Virus record (IMG/VR): IMGVR_UViG_3300034683_000064
Location: 1-38,644 of that record
DNA: 38,644 bases
DNA from: a virus
Reading direction: 5' to 3' (one strand)
Shown here in pieces: positions 12,775 through 19,839 of the stretch (its first letter is position 1; each line of letters opens with the position of its first letter). Below the pieces are notes generated by a model. It saw only the letters and a program-made list of their open reading frames with translations, had not been told where the DNA came from and searched no databases. Position numbers and translations under genes: made by a program.

Positions 12775-13029
12775 ATGACCAAAGACACGTCGAGCAAAAG
12801 GAACACGCTAGAAACGCCTCAAACTGCAATCAAGGCGATCAGGGCGAAATGCCTCGATTGTTCCGGCGGGAGCGCAAACGAAGTGCGGCTGTGCGAACTG
12901 AAGCACTGCCCGCTGTACAAGTTCCGTTTTGGCAGAAATCCCAACATCAAGCGCGAAATGACGGACGAACAGCGGCAGGCGGCTGCGGCCAGGCTGGCGA
13001 AGGCGCGGGAAGCGCGGGAGGTGGCGTAG
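12775..13029 (+). CDS. Small Cys-rich phage protein (zinc site)
   Basis: The protein is 84 residues from the ATG at 12775 (AAGGGG upstream). AIRAKCLDCSGGSANEVRLC followed by HCPLYKFRFGRNP is a conserved block of a common phage family of unknown role, with four Cys that can bind zinc. The C-terminus is an Ala/Arg-rich helix. Its TAG overlaps the next GTG. Confidence 0.7.
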   Translation: MTKDTSSKRNTLETPQTAIKAIRAKCLDCSGGSANEVRLCELKHCPLYKFRFGRNPNIKREMTDEQRQAAAARLAKAREAREVA

Positions 13030-13361
13030 TGGATAGGGATTCGATGCCGAGCTTTCCGGCGAGGACGAGGTGGGAGGAGACGGCGCAGATGCGGATGGAG
13101 ATGATGGACGACTTTTTTAAGCCGGAGTTCACCGAGGAGGTGGACGTCGACCCGGTAAACCATCCGGCGCACTACAAGGCGTATCCCGTCGAGGTCATCG
13201 ACATCATCCGCCACGTACTCGGTGACGAAGGGTTCCGCGCCTACTGCATCGGGAATGAGTTGAAATATCGTCTCCGGGCCGGGGATAAGGGCGATGCGGC
13301 GCAGGATATAGCGAAGGCCATGAAGTACCGGGAATTTCGGGAGGACCAATGCGGACAGTAA
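13029..13361 (+). CDS. DUF3310 protein
   Basis: The protein is 110 residues. NHPAHYKAYPVEVIDIIRHV, then YCIGNELKYRLRAGDKGD and AKAMKYREF are the hallmark blocks of DUF3310, a phage family sometimes linked to nucleotide metabolism (T7 gp1.7-like). I choose the GTG at 13029: GGAGGTGG lies upstream and TAGTG overlaps the previous stop; an ATG at 13044 is the alternative. Confidence 0.8.
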   Translation: MDRDSMPSFPARTRWEETAQMRMEMMDDFFKPEFTEEVDVDPVNHPAHYKAYPVEVIDIIRHVLGDEGFRAYCIGNELKYRLRAGDKGDAAQDIAKAMKYREFREDQCGQ

Positions 13362-13579
13362 CAGCAGTGGCAGTCCATAGATGCGGCGATAGCCCTGTGT
13401 TCGGGGAGTCTGTGACAACGGTGCGGCTTGAGGACGAAGCTGCCGGGCCGTACCTCATCGTCGAGCAGAGTCAGGACGCGGGGCTGATGCAGTTGCGGTT
13501 GGACTTGGATGAACTGTGCGAAATCACGGACGCAGCGCGGTGGCTGCTGGAACAGCCGGGTGCGAAGGGGGGAAAATGA
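13349..13579 (+). CDS. Hypothetical protein, 76 aa
   Basis: This beta-rich protein (RTVTAVAVHRCGDSPVFGES, TTVRLEDEAAGPYLIVEQ) ends in a helix with EITDAARWLLEQ. No family is recognised. GGGAGG precedes the ATG, which overlaps the DUF3310 gene by 13 nt. Confidence 0.6.
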   Translation: MRTVTAVAVHRCGDSPVFGESVTTVRLEDEAAGPYLIVEQSQDAGLMQLRLDLDELCEITDAARWLLEQPGAKGGK

Positions 13580-13809
13580 GCGGAATATCACAGGCTGACG
13601 CATTCGACATGCTGGCGCGGAGGCTGGAGCACGCGAGGAAGGAACATCCGGTGTTTGCGCATACAATGGTTCAGGCGGTTTATGTCGTAAACGATGAAAC
13701 ACTGGAAATGATAGATGCTCTGGACCAATCGACCGCCCGTGTCCTCGACGAAGCCCTCGACGTTGCGGCTACGGCCATGCGGCTGGTGATGGGGGAGGTG
13801 GAAGGGTGA
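13576..13809 (+). CDS. Hypothetical helical protein, 77 aa
   Basis: The protein is largely helical (ADAFDMLARRLEHARKEHPV; TARVLDEALDVAATAMRLVM). It starts with ATGA overlap and ends with GTGA overlap, between a small unknown gene and the phosphoesterase. No family is recognised. Confidence 0.55.
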   Translation: MSGISQADAFDMLARRLEHARKEHPVFAHTMVQAVYVVNDETLEMIDALDQSTARVLDEALDVAATAMRLVMGEVEG

Positions 13810-14579
13810 GGCGCGTTGTAATCGTTTCCGACCTTCACTCCGGCCACGTCGCAGGCCTCACGAACCCGGCGTGGTGGCTACCCGAGGACACGCCGGGGCA
13901 TCGTGGCGTTTTCGCGCAGCAGCAGCGTGCAATGTGGCGTTGGTATTGCGATACTATCGGCAAACTGCAACCCGTGGACACGCTCATCGTCAACGGTGAT
14001 GCGATAGACGGCAGGGGTACGCGCTCCGGGTCAACGGAACTCATCACGTCCGACCTCAAGGGGCAGTGCATGATGGCTGCGGCTGCGATCAAGGAGGCGC
14101 TGGCTGATAATGTGCGTATAGTGGCCGGGACGCCATATCATTCGTCACCAGATGGAGAGGATTGGGAAGAGGTGCTGGCCGACATGGTAGGAGCGCACCC
14201 CATGACGGGCCACTTGTTCCTCGACGTGGACGGCGTGGTGTTCGACTGCAAGCACAAGGTTGGTTCGTCCAGTGTCCCGCACGGACGGCATACGGCAATC
14301 AGCCGGGAGAGGCTGTGGAATGTCCTGTGGCACGAACGCCAGGGCGCACCCAAGGCAGACATCATCATCCGGTCCCACGTCCACTATCACGAGTTCAGCG
14401 GCAACCCCACCCACCTAGCGATGACTACCCCTGCGCTGCAAGGGTTCGGGAGTAAGTACGGGGAGCGGCAGTGTAGCGGCATCGTGGACATCGGGTTCGT
14501 CCACTTCGATGTGGAGGGCGGAAAGTGGAGTTGGCAGGCGCATTTGTTTCAACCGCAGATTGATTTGCTCAAGAGGTGA
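13806..14579 (+). CDS. Calcineurin-like metallophosphoesterase
   Basis: The protein is 257 residues with the dinuclear-metal motifs in order: SDLHSGH (Asp9, His11), NGDAIDG (Asp65), GTPYHSS in the middle, and RSHVHYHE (His191, His193). These define the calcineurin-like phosphoesterase fold; phage members may cut DNA, nucleotides or cyclic nucleotides. The GTG start overlaps the previous stop. Its place among replication genes suggests DNA processing, but an anti-defence role (removal of a nucleotide signal) is also possible. The substrate cannot be read from sequence. Confidence 0.85.
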   Translation: MRRVVIVSDLHSGHVAGLTNPAWWLPEDTPGHRGVFAQQQRAMWRWYCDTIGKLQPVDTLIVNGDAIDGRGTRSGSTELITSDLKGQCMMAAAAIKEALADNVRIVAGTPYHSSPDGEDWEEVLADMVGAHPMTGHLFLDVDGVVFDCKHKVGSSSVPHGRHTAISRERLWNVLWHERQGAPKADIIIRSHVHYHEFSGNPTHLAMTTPALQGFGSKYGERQCSGIVDIGFVHFDVEGGKWSWQAHLFQPQIDLLKR

Positions 14580-14581
14580 GA

Positions 14582-14839
14582 ATGAATCATTCCCCAAGCG
14601 TGACGAGGTGTGAGGTTGATTTTTCGGGGCTGCTTGAGGCCATGCGAAAGGAAGAGGCGAGCGTTGGGCTTACCACGAAGGAGATTGCAAAGCAGATTGG
14701 CAAGAGCCGCGAGAAGACGCGGGAGATTATAGCGGAGGCTATGGAGCTTGGGCTTGTGACTGTCACGGAGAAGCCGGGGAAGCGCATAGACGGGAGGCCG
14801 ACGACTGTTCCGGCGTATGTCATGGAGGTGCGGCAGTGA
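14582..14839 (+). CDS. Winged-helix regulator, 85 aa
   Basis: Residues 25-80 form a winged helix: LTTKEIAKQIGKSREKTREI, then AMELGLVTVTEK and a wing with RIDGRPTTVPAYVM. AGAGGTGA precedes the ATG at 14582; a GTG at 14576 that overlaps the previous stop is the alternative. It is probably a DNA-binding regulator of middle or late genes, since it lies next to the Ogr-like gene. Confidence 0.65.
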   Translation: MNHSPSVTRCEVDFSGLLEAMRKEEASVGLTTKEIAKQIGKSREKTREIIAEAMELGLVTVTEKPGKRIDGRPTTVPAYVMEVRQ

Positions 14840-15063
14840 TAGAACAGGAACGCCTAGACATCATTCGTCACGCCGTCGCCGCCGTGGGTGAGGCCGTGGA
14901 TTACGATAGGGAAAGCGGGGTTGTGTGCCCCGCGTGCGGGGTGCAGCATCCACCGAAGGGGGCCGGGGTCACACGCACAATGGCGTGGTCAAGGGGGATG
15001 CGGGAGCGTTACCACAGATGCCCCCTGTGTCATTGCTCGTTTCGGAGCGTCGAAAGCAATTAG
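14836..15063 (+). CDS. Ogr/Delta-like zinc-finger late activator (candidate)
   Basis: The protein is 75 residues. The C-terminal half has CPAC (31-34), then a basic stretch with TRTMAWSRGMRERYHRC (Cys62) and CxxCxC, ending SFRSVE. The order Cys-Cys, RT-S, ERYH-C, C, aromatic, S-E matches P2 Ogr/Delta activators, though the spacing is longer and an extra N-terminal helix of 30 residues is present. Such proteins bind dyads near -55 of late promoters and recruit RNA polymerase. The gene is last in the replication operon, just before a terminator and the late genes. The GTG start overlaps the previous stop. Confidence 0.5.
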   Translation: MIEQERLDIIRHAVAAVGEAVDYDRESGVVCPACGVQHPPKGAGVTRTMAWSRGMRERYHRCPLCHCSFRSVESN

Positions 15064-15093
15064 GGTTATCCTCACGGGTAGCCCTTTTTCTTT
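15062..15093 (+). terminator. Terminator of the replication operon
   Basis: AGGGTTATCC (15062-15071) pairs with GGGTAGCCCT (15076-15085) over 10 bp including wobbles, with a TCAC loop, followed by TTTTCTTT. It begins inside the stop codon of the Ogr-like gene and separates the middle genes from the late genes, so these need their own promoter. Confidence 0.9.
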
Positions 15094-15120
15094 GCATGTT
15101 TTCTAATATAGAAACAGTGC
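15094..15120. promoter_or_regulatory. 27-bp dyad before the late operon
   Basis: GCA-N3-TTTCTA-ATA-TAGAAA-N3-TGC is a dyad with a perfect 6-3-6 core and matching outer triplets. It lies between the terminator and the first late gene. Its centre (15107) is about 50 bases upstream of a possible start from the weak -10-like elements TATGAG (15143-15148) or GATACT (15148-15153), close to the -55 typical of Ogr sites. It is a candidate activator site. Confidence 0.5.
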
Positions 15121-15159
15121 ATCTTCACTTTATCCCACTACCTATGAGATACTGGATTT

Positions 15160-15351
15160 ATGGACGCACGCGAAATGCTTGATCTGTACCTATATCGTGA
15201 GGCCGAGATTGCCCTTACCGGCAAGCAACCGAAGGTACACGATGACGCACCAATCAAGCCGAGCGCGTTTGTCAAGTGCGACAGGTGCGGCACATGGTCT
15301 GCTGGGCATGAGAGAGAGTGCCCCTTTTGTTTTCTGAAATGGGGCGCGTAA
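15160..15351 (+). CDS. Zinc-ribbon protein, 63 aa
   Basis: The protein has an N-terminal helix (DAREMLDLYLYREAEIALTG) and a C-terminal zinc ribbon, CDRCGTWSAGHERECPFC (residues 41-58). It is the first gene after the terminator and the dyad. No clear ribosome site precedes the ATG; the transcript may start close to it. Its TAA abuts the next GTG. Unknown role. Confidence 0.6.
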   Translation: MDAREMLDLYLYREAEIALTGKQPKVHDDAPIKPSAFVKCDRCGTWSAGHERECPFCFLKWGA

Positions 15352-15609
15352 GTGGAAGCAATTATCTCCGAACTTTTGCGGCAACTGCCGACAACTGGCC
15401 TTATCCTGCTTGCACTGGGTTTTGGCATCAAGGCCATACTCAACGAAGTTGCCACCGTGCGCCGCCGCATGGATTGTTTCGAGACATCACAACATGCCTG
15501 CCAACTTGAAAACGCAAAGTGCTTTGCCACAAAAGACGAACTGCACGAAGTGGAACGCGGCCTGGCTGGTCACGAGTCAAGAATTTCGAGGCTTGAGGGG
15601 CGGCAATGA
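15352..15609 (+). CDS. Small membrane protein, holin/spanin candidate
   Basis: The protein is 85 residues: one membrane helix near the N-terminus (TGLILLALGFGIKAIL) and a soluble helical tail with DELHEVERGLAGHESRISRL, a coiled coil. It is directly upstream of and overlaps the lysozyme gene (ATGA). The layout fits an inner-membrane lysis protein (spanin-like or XhlA-like); the sequence does not separate these. GTG start. Confidence 0.55.
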   Translation: MEAIISELLRQLPTTGLILLALGFGIKAILNEVATVRRRMDCFETSQHACQLENAKCFATKDELHEVERGLAGHESRISRLEGRQ

Positions 15610-16046
15610 TAAATTTCGACCTGCTGCAAAAAGACCTCATCCGTGACGAGGGGTGGCGCAACGAGCCGTATAAATGCACGGCAGGGCACTGGACTATCGG
15701 CGTTGGGCACAGGCTTTCACCGTCGGAACTCCCGGAGGCCATGAACGGATGGACGGACGAGAAGGTAAAGAAAACGCTGCTTCAGGACATCCACATCGCC
15801 CTGCGCGGCGTGGAACAAATTTTCGGCAGGACACGCTTCCTCTCGTTCTCGGAGCCACGCCAGAGGGCCTTGGTGAATATGTGTTTTCAGCTTGGAGCGG
15901 GCGGCTTGAGTGGTTTCCGCAGGATGATTGCAGCGATATACGCTGACGACTGGTCCAGGGCATACGACGAGGCGTTAGACAGCAAGTGGGCGAAGCAGAC
16001 GCCAGCACGCGCCTTGCGGGTGGCGTGGATGATACTGGAGGGATGA
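15606..16046 (+). CDS. Endolysin, GH24 lysozyme
   Basis: The protein is 146 residues with the T4/P22 lysozyme pattern: LIRDEGWRNEPYKCTAGHW then TIGVGHRL. The catalytic triad reads Glu15, eight residues, Cys24, five residues, Thr30, the known E-8-(D/C)-5-T layout with Cys in the second place. It cuts peptidoglycan glycan strands at the end of infection. No signal or SAR helix is present, so it needs a holin to leave the cytoplasm. Confidence 0.92.
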   Translation: MINFDLLQKDLIRDEGWRNEPYKCTAGHWTIGVGHRLSPSELPEAMNGWTDEKVKKTLLQDIHIALRGVEQIFGRTRFLSFSEPRQRALVNMCFQLGAGGLSGFRRMIAAIYADDWSRAYDEALDSKWAKQTPARALRVAWMILEG

Positions 16047-16300
16047 TGCGAGATTTTATTCAGTGCATGGCGATGGTTGTTCTGTACTTCACGCTTTTAG
16101 CCCTACTCCCGGCCTGTTCGACAATTTCTATTACATCCCCAGACGGATTCGTTGGGCGATATTCTCGCGTTGGCAATCAAGATATTTCCGGCCTGCGCAT
16201 GGAGAAAAGCGCGGATGGGCTTTATCGTTTTGTGCTGGGTGAGAAATCCTCTGACTCGAGCAACCTTCTTGAGATTATTCGCGGGTTGGTGACGAAATGA
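16043..16300 (+). CDS. Small lipoprotein, o-spanin candidate
   Basis: The protein is 85 residues with a signal sequence (MAMVVLYFTLLALLPAC) ending in a lipobox, LPAC with Cys25. The mature part is about 60 residues. Lying just after the lysozyme, it could be the outer-membrane part of a spanin pair, but it lacks the Pro-rich tail of many Rz1 proteins. ATGATG start overlapping the lysozyme stop; GTGAC..ATGA overlap at the end. Confidence 0.55.
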   Translation: MMRDFIQCMAMVVLYFTLLALLPACSTISITSPDGFVGRYSRVGNQDISGLRMEKSADGLYRFVLGEKSSDSSNLLEIIRGLVTK

Positions 16301-16644
16301 ACGTGACGTTTTCGCCACTGCTCATTGAGGTCTTGCCGGATGGCCGAAACTATAAACTCACTGCCGACTTTCGCGCACGGGTTGGGGAGTCGCGGTTCAT
16401 CGTCCCCGCTGGCTTTGTCACTGATTTTGCCAGTGTGCCGCGTGGGTTGTGGAACCTTTTTCCGCCACACGGACGATACAGCAAGGCCGCTGTTCTCCAT
16501 GATTACCTGTACCGTGTCAGCAAATTGAGCCGCAAGCGGTGCGATGAGATTTTCCTTGAGTGCATGGAGGCGTTGGGCGTGCCGTGGTGGAAGCGTACTG
16601 CCATGTACTACGGCGTGAGGCTGGGCGGAGGGTTTTGCAGGTGA
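16297..16644 (+). CDS. DUF1353 phage protein
   Basis: The protein is 115 residues. FIVPAGFVTDFASVPRGLWN, HDYLYR, CDEIFLECMEALGVPWWKR and the Gly-rich end match DUF1353, common in phage lysis or tail regions and of unknown function. The His-Asp and conserved Asp/Ser suggest a possible enzyme. ATGA overlap on the left, GTGA on the right. Confidence 0.85.
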   Translation: MNVTFSPLLIEVLPDGRNYKLTADFRARVGESRFIVPAGFVTDFASVPRGLWNLFPPHGRYSKAAVLHDYLYRVSKLSRKRCDEIFLECMEALGVPWWKRTAMYYGVRLGGGFCR

Positions 16645-16799
16645 AGATACTCAACTTTTCTGAACTTGTAAGAGAAATATACAAGACCGACCTGCGCTTC
16701 TACTCCGTGCTTGGCGTCATCGTCCTTGCAATCCTCGTCATTGGTGGCGCGACGTACAAGGATATTGCCAATCTTTTCATCATCCTGTTCGGCCTCTAA
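16641..16799 (+). CDS. Small two-helix membrane protein, holin candidate
   Basis: The protein is 52 residues: a charged N-terminus (KILNFSELVREIYKTDLRFY), a membrane helix (SVLGVIVLAILVIGG) and a second hydrophobic end (IANLFIILFGL). The GTG start overlaps the DUF1353 stop. Size, two hydrophobic segments and position at the end of the lysis cluster fit a holin that would release the lysozyme. Confidence 0.5.
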   Translation: MKILNFSELVREIYKTDLRFYSVLGVIVLAILVIGGATYKDIANLFIILFGL

Positions 16800-16958
16800 C
16801 CCCCGCCCCGCCTCCTGTGCGGAGGTGATCCAGACATCATACCGGGAGGCGGGCAATTTTCAATCAGCCGAGCGCAGATTTTCAAACGGACGGAATCTCC
16901 CTTTGCAGGGCGGAAACACCCGACGCGCCGGGGGTGGGTAAGCCCCCGGCAACTTACC
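16800..16958 (+). other. Structured intergenic region with two competing stems
   Basis: CCCGCCTCC (16807-16815) pairs with GGAGGCGGG (16845-16853), followed by CAATTTT, a moderate terminator. The last five bases of the left arm can pair instead with GGAGG (16821-16825). A third perfect hairpin, GCCGGGGG with CCCCCGGC, lies at 16927-16950. GGAGGTGATCCAG (16821-16833) equals the complement of the 16S rRNA 3' tail, yet no start codon follows. No gene is seen here. Confidence 0.6.
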
Positions 16959-17078
16959 ATGCAGATACACTACCTCGCATCATACCCCTACGAACTGTGG
17001 CCGCTCATCATCGAACTAGATGATGGGTGGCTTGTGGAGTGGTGGACGGGGGAGTGTCCGGGTGAAGGAACAGCATGA
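16959..17078 (+). CDS. Trp-rich microprotein, 39 aa
   Basis: ATG at 16959 to TGA at 17078, overlapping the next ATG (ATGA). The peptide (SYPYELWPLIIELDDGWLVE and a WWTGE tail) is aromatic and acidic with an ordered look. The ribosome site is weak and the start lies right after a strong hairpin. Supported by the start-stop overlap and a plausible composition. Confidence 0.45.
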   Translation: MQIHYLASYPYELWPLIIELDDGWLVEWWTGECPGEGTA

Positions 17079-17263
17079 AGATACAGGACACCGTAATTCA
17101 CTGCCCAAGATGTGGGGGGTACGTCACGCCAGAAGTACAATGGAATCCAGATGCGCAGGATGTTTGGAAGTGTTGGAATTGCGGCGAAACGTCCGATAAC
17201 CACTACTATTTTTTAAGTCTCCGCAAGGAGCCGTCACGGGTAGATAGCGAATCCAGCCCGTGA
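17075..17263 (+). CDS. Zinc-ribbon protein, 62 aa
   Basis: A two-knuckle zinc ribbon: CPRCGGYVTPEVQWNP and CWNCGETSDNHYY. AAGGA precedes the ATG. It lies in the cluster of small genes before the HNH endonuclease. Likely a small nucleic-acid or protein binder; no family assigned. Confidence 0.6.
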   Translation: MKIQDTVIHCPRCGGYVTPEVQWNPDAQDVWKCWNCGETSDNHYYFLSLRKEPSRVDSESSP

Positions 17264-17301
17264 TGTCTGAATGTCAATTTTAGGGGCTAGTCCGGCCAGA
17301 C

Positions 17302-17348
17302 GAAGAGGAGCTTCCCGACTCCCTGCCCCTGACCTCTCTTCGGGAGTC
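17302..17348 (+). ncRNA. Candidate H-type RNA pseudoknot upstream of the HNH gene
   Basis: GAAGAGG (17302-17308) can pair with TCTCTTC (17335-17341), and GACTCCC (17317-17323) with GGGAGTC (17342-17348). The stems interleave, and the two 3' strands are adjacent with no gap, the layout of a coaxial H-type pseudoknot. It ends 16 bases before the HNH ATG, next to the ribosome site. A rival stem, AGGGGC (17282-17287) with GCCCCT (17325-17330), would exclude it. It may control translation of the endonuclease. Confidence 0.4.
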
Positions 17349-17364
17349 TGCCACGGGAGGCAAC

Positions 17365-17688
17365 ATGCCGCTTATCTCAAGCATCTACGCCAGTATTGCA
17401 TCCGTCAAACCTCGTCGGTCCAAGAAGAAGGCCGGGGGGAAAAAGAAGCGCAAGAAGTCAGTCTTGCAAACGATGCCATACAAAGATTTCCTCAAGACTG
17501 ACTACTGGCAGAAAGTACGAGAGGCGAAGTTTGCACAGGTGGGCCGCAAGTGCCAGATCTGCGGATGCACGGAGCACCTTGAAGTCCATCACCGGCATTA
17601 CAAGTACAGGGGCCGTGAACTCCACCACCTTGGTTGCCTCATGGTCCTGTGCCGCAAACACCACCAGCTTGTGCATGACACGAAGTGA
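17365..17688 (+). CDS. HNH endonuclease
   Basis: The protein is 107 residues. After a basic N-terminus (PRRSKKKAGGKKKRKK), the HNH core follows: CQICGC, LEVHHRHYKYRG, then LMVLCRKHHQLVHD. The two Cys pairs bind structural zinc and the HH pair lies at the active site. In many phages an HNH protein beside the terminase genes is needed for genome maturation; the terminase genes begin 440 bases on. GGGAGG precedes the ATG. Confidence 0.88.
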   Translation: MPLISSIYASIASVKPRRSKKKAGGKKKRKKSVLQTMPYKDFLKTDYWQKVREAKFAQVGRKCQICGCTEHLEVHHRHYKYRGRELHHLGCLMVLCRKHHQLVHDTK

Positions 17689-18122
17689 AGAGGTGGGACT
17701 TGGAGCGCATCATTCTTGAGTCTGGAGTGAGCGACAACGCCAAGATCGTAGGACTTGTGGCTGTTCGTCATTGGTCGGCGCGTTATGATTGCGCACGGAT
17801 AACCATGAAACGGTTCATGGATGAGTCCGGTGGCAAGAGCAAGTCAACGGTGACACGGGCCATGAACGAACTTGTTAAGGCTGGAATATTTGTCCGCATC
17901 CGCACGGGCAGGTCGTCCATATTTCGGCTAGGCGAGTACGCAAAAAATCAAACTCACATGACCAATAGTGGAAGTGTCAAAAGTGATACTTCTCAAAAGC
18001 CAAAAAAGCCCATTGTCCCCCGTACCGGAACGCGATTCAAGGAGTTCTGCCCCCGTGAAGACTCCACCGAGGAATGTGGTGAAAGGTACGTCAAGGATTG
18101 GGAACTGGTGTTAGGATTCTGA
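17685..18122 (+). CDS. Winged-helix DNA-binding protein
   Basis: The protein is 145 residues. An N-terminal helical part is followed by a winged helix: SKSTVTRAMNELVKAGIFVR, IRTGRSSIFRLGEY. The C-terminal third is basic and looks disordered. The GTG start overlaps the HNH stop. Lying just before terS, it could help mark the packaging site or regulate late genes; I cannot choose. Confidence 0.6.
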   Translation: MKRWDLERIILESGVSDNAKIVGLVAVRHWSARYDCARITMKRFMDESGGKSKSTVTRAMNELVKAGIFVRIRTGRSSIFRLGEYAKNQTHMTNSGSVKSDTSQKPKKPIVPRTGTRFKEFCPREDSTEECGERYVKDWELVLGF

Positions 18123-18124
18123 CC

Positions 18125-18550
18125 GTGCTGAAACTTACCGCAGAAGTGAAAGAGGACATCCTGTTGCGGCTTGCTAATGGCGAGTCGCTTCGGTCTGCGT
18201 GTAAGCACCACGACATTCGACATTCTGCGTGGCTGTGGGCGGTGCAGAACGACGCGGAGCTTGCTGACCAGTACGCGCGCGCGAAGGAAATCGGCCTTGA
18301 CGCAATGGCTGAAGAGATTCTCGAAATTTCCGACGATGGTTCAAACGATTGGATGGAGCGCACGGGCAAGGACGGTGAGTCTGTGGGGTGGGCGCTCAAC
18401 GGTGAGCATGTCCAGCGTTCCAAGCTCCGTGTTGACGCCCGCAAGTGGCTGCTCTCCAAGATGGCCCCAAAGAAGTATGGCGATAAGGTGCAGCAGGAGA
18501 TTTCGGGCGGTGATAAGCCCGTCAACGTGGTGTTTCGATGGAAGGAATGA
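18125..18550 (+). CDS. terS: Terminase small subunit
   Basis: The protein is 141 residues. The N-terminal HTH (EDILLRLANGESLRSACKHH, then AWLWAVQNDAELADQYARAK) is the DNA-recognition domain; the middle is helical, and KLRVDARKWLLSKMAPKKYG is the conserved block of this small-terminase family. It recognises the pac or cos site and loads the large subunit. I choose the GTG at 18125 (AGGA upstream). The stop overlaps terL. Confidence 0.88.
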   Translation: MLKLTAEVKEDILLRLANGESLRSACKHHDIRHSAWLWAVQNDAELADQYARAKEIGLDAMAEEILEISDDGSNDWMERTGKDGESVGWALNGEHVQRSKLRVDARKWLLSKMAPKKYGDKVQQEISGGDKPVNVVFRWKE

Positions 18551-19839
18551 CGCAGGTCATCGAAATCGACTACAAGCCGCGCCCCAAACAGCTTGACATG
18601 CACCACGGCCTAGCCGCGCATCGTTGGGCCGTAGTCGTAGCGCATCGCAGGTTCGGGAAGACGGTGTGCCTGCTGAATCACATGCTGGCTGACGCGCTGA
18701 ACTGTAAGAAGGTGCGCCCGTTTTTCGCCTACCTCGCTCCCCTATACACGCAGGCTAAAACCATCGCATGGGCATACCTTAAGCACTACACAAGCGTTAT
18801 CCCCGGCGTGAAGGTGAATGAGTCGGAACTGTGGGTGGAGTTCCCGCACAATCAGGCGCGTATCCGTCTGTTCGGCGCGGACAACCCCGACTCCCTGCGT
18901 GGCCTGTACTTCGATGGCGTAGTCCTTGACGAGTTCGGGGATATGAAGCCCGAAGCGTATGACGCGGTTATCCGCCCTGCGCTGTCTGACCGTAAGGGGT
19001 GGGCAGTGTTCTGCGGTACACCAAAGGGCCACAACCGATTCCACGAACTCTACCTGTACTCGCTGTCCGATCCCGAATGGTTCTCTGCCATGTACCGGGC
19101 CGACGAGACGGGCGTAATCGACGCGGACGAGTTGGAGAGCGCCAAGAAGCAGATGAGCGAGAACCTGTTTAGGCAGGAATACCTCTGCGACTTCGACGCC
19201 TCTTCCGATGACGTTCTAATCCCCCTGTCCCTCATCACCGAAGCCTTCGACCGCCCAATCGGCTACCACCATATGCCCGCCGTAATGGGCGTTGACGTAG
19301 GCATGAGCCTATCCGGTGACGCATCGGCAATCGTAGTCCGCCAGGGCGGCGTCATCACCTACATGGATGAGTTCCGCCTGGACGACACGCTTCAGATTGC
19401 TGGCAAGGTGCGCGACGTAGCCAAGGCCGTGGGCGCTATTGCCGTCTATATCGATGGGATTGGATGGGGCGCAGGAGTAGGGCACACGCTGTCCGGTTGG
19501 GGCATCCCGACGCATAGCGTGAACGTGGGTGAGGGCGCGTCGGCGGGTGAGAGTTTCAACCGCTTGCGCGATGAACTGTGGTGGAAGTGCAGGGAGTTCT
19601 TTCAAGAACGTCAGTGCTCCATCCTTGAATCCAAGCACCGCAACAAGCTAGCCGCTGAACTGTCCAGCCCCACATACGGCTACACGCCAGCAGGCAAGAC
19701 GAAGGTTGAGGGCAAGGACGAGATGAAGAAGCGCGGCGTGCCGAGTCCTAACCTAGCCGATGCCTTGTGCATGACGATGATGTGGCAACCGCCTGTGGCT
19801 ATTGTTCAGAATCATCAGAAGCCGAGACGGTTGGCTTGA
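18547..19839 (+). CDS. terL: Terminase large subunit
   Basis: The protein is 430 residues from the ATG at 18547, which overlaps the terS stop as ATGA; an ATG nine bases earlier is possible. The ATPase has a Walker A-type VVVAHRRFGKT (29-39) and Walker B VVLDEFGD (125-132); the RNase H-like nuclease begins GVDVGMSLSGDASAI (248-) and includes YIDGIGWG and LADALCMTMM. It drives DNA into the procapsid through the portal and cuts it. Its last 41 bases overlap a convergent minus-strand gene. Confidence 0.95.
   Translation: MTQVIEIDYKPRPKQLDMHHGLAAHRWAVVVAHRRFGKTVCLLNHMLADALNCKKVRPFFAYLAPLYTQAKTIAWAYLKHYTSVIPGVKVNESELWVEFPHNQARIRLFGADNPDSLRGLYFDGVVLDEFGDMKPEAYDAVIRPALSDRKGWAVFCGTPKGHNRFHELYLYSLSDPEWFSAMYRADETGVIDADELESAKKQMSENLFRQEYLCDFDASSDDVLIPLSLITEAFDRPIGYHHMPAVMGVDVGMSLSGDASAIVVRQGGVITYMDEFRLDDTLQIAGKVRDVAKAVGAIAVYIDGIGWGAGVGHTLSGWGIPTHSVNVGEGASAGESFNRLRDELWWKCREFFQERQCSILESKHRNKLAAELSSPTYGYTPAGKTKVEGKDEMKKRGVPSPNLADALCMTMMWQPPVAIVQNHQKPRRLA

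Noticed and set aside
16821-16833. Remnant of a 16S rRNA gene
   Set aside because: Only 13 bases match and the match is to the complement of the tail; no more rRNA sequence surrounds it.
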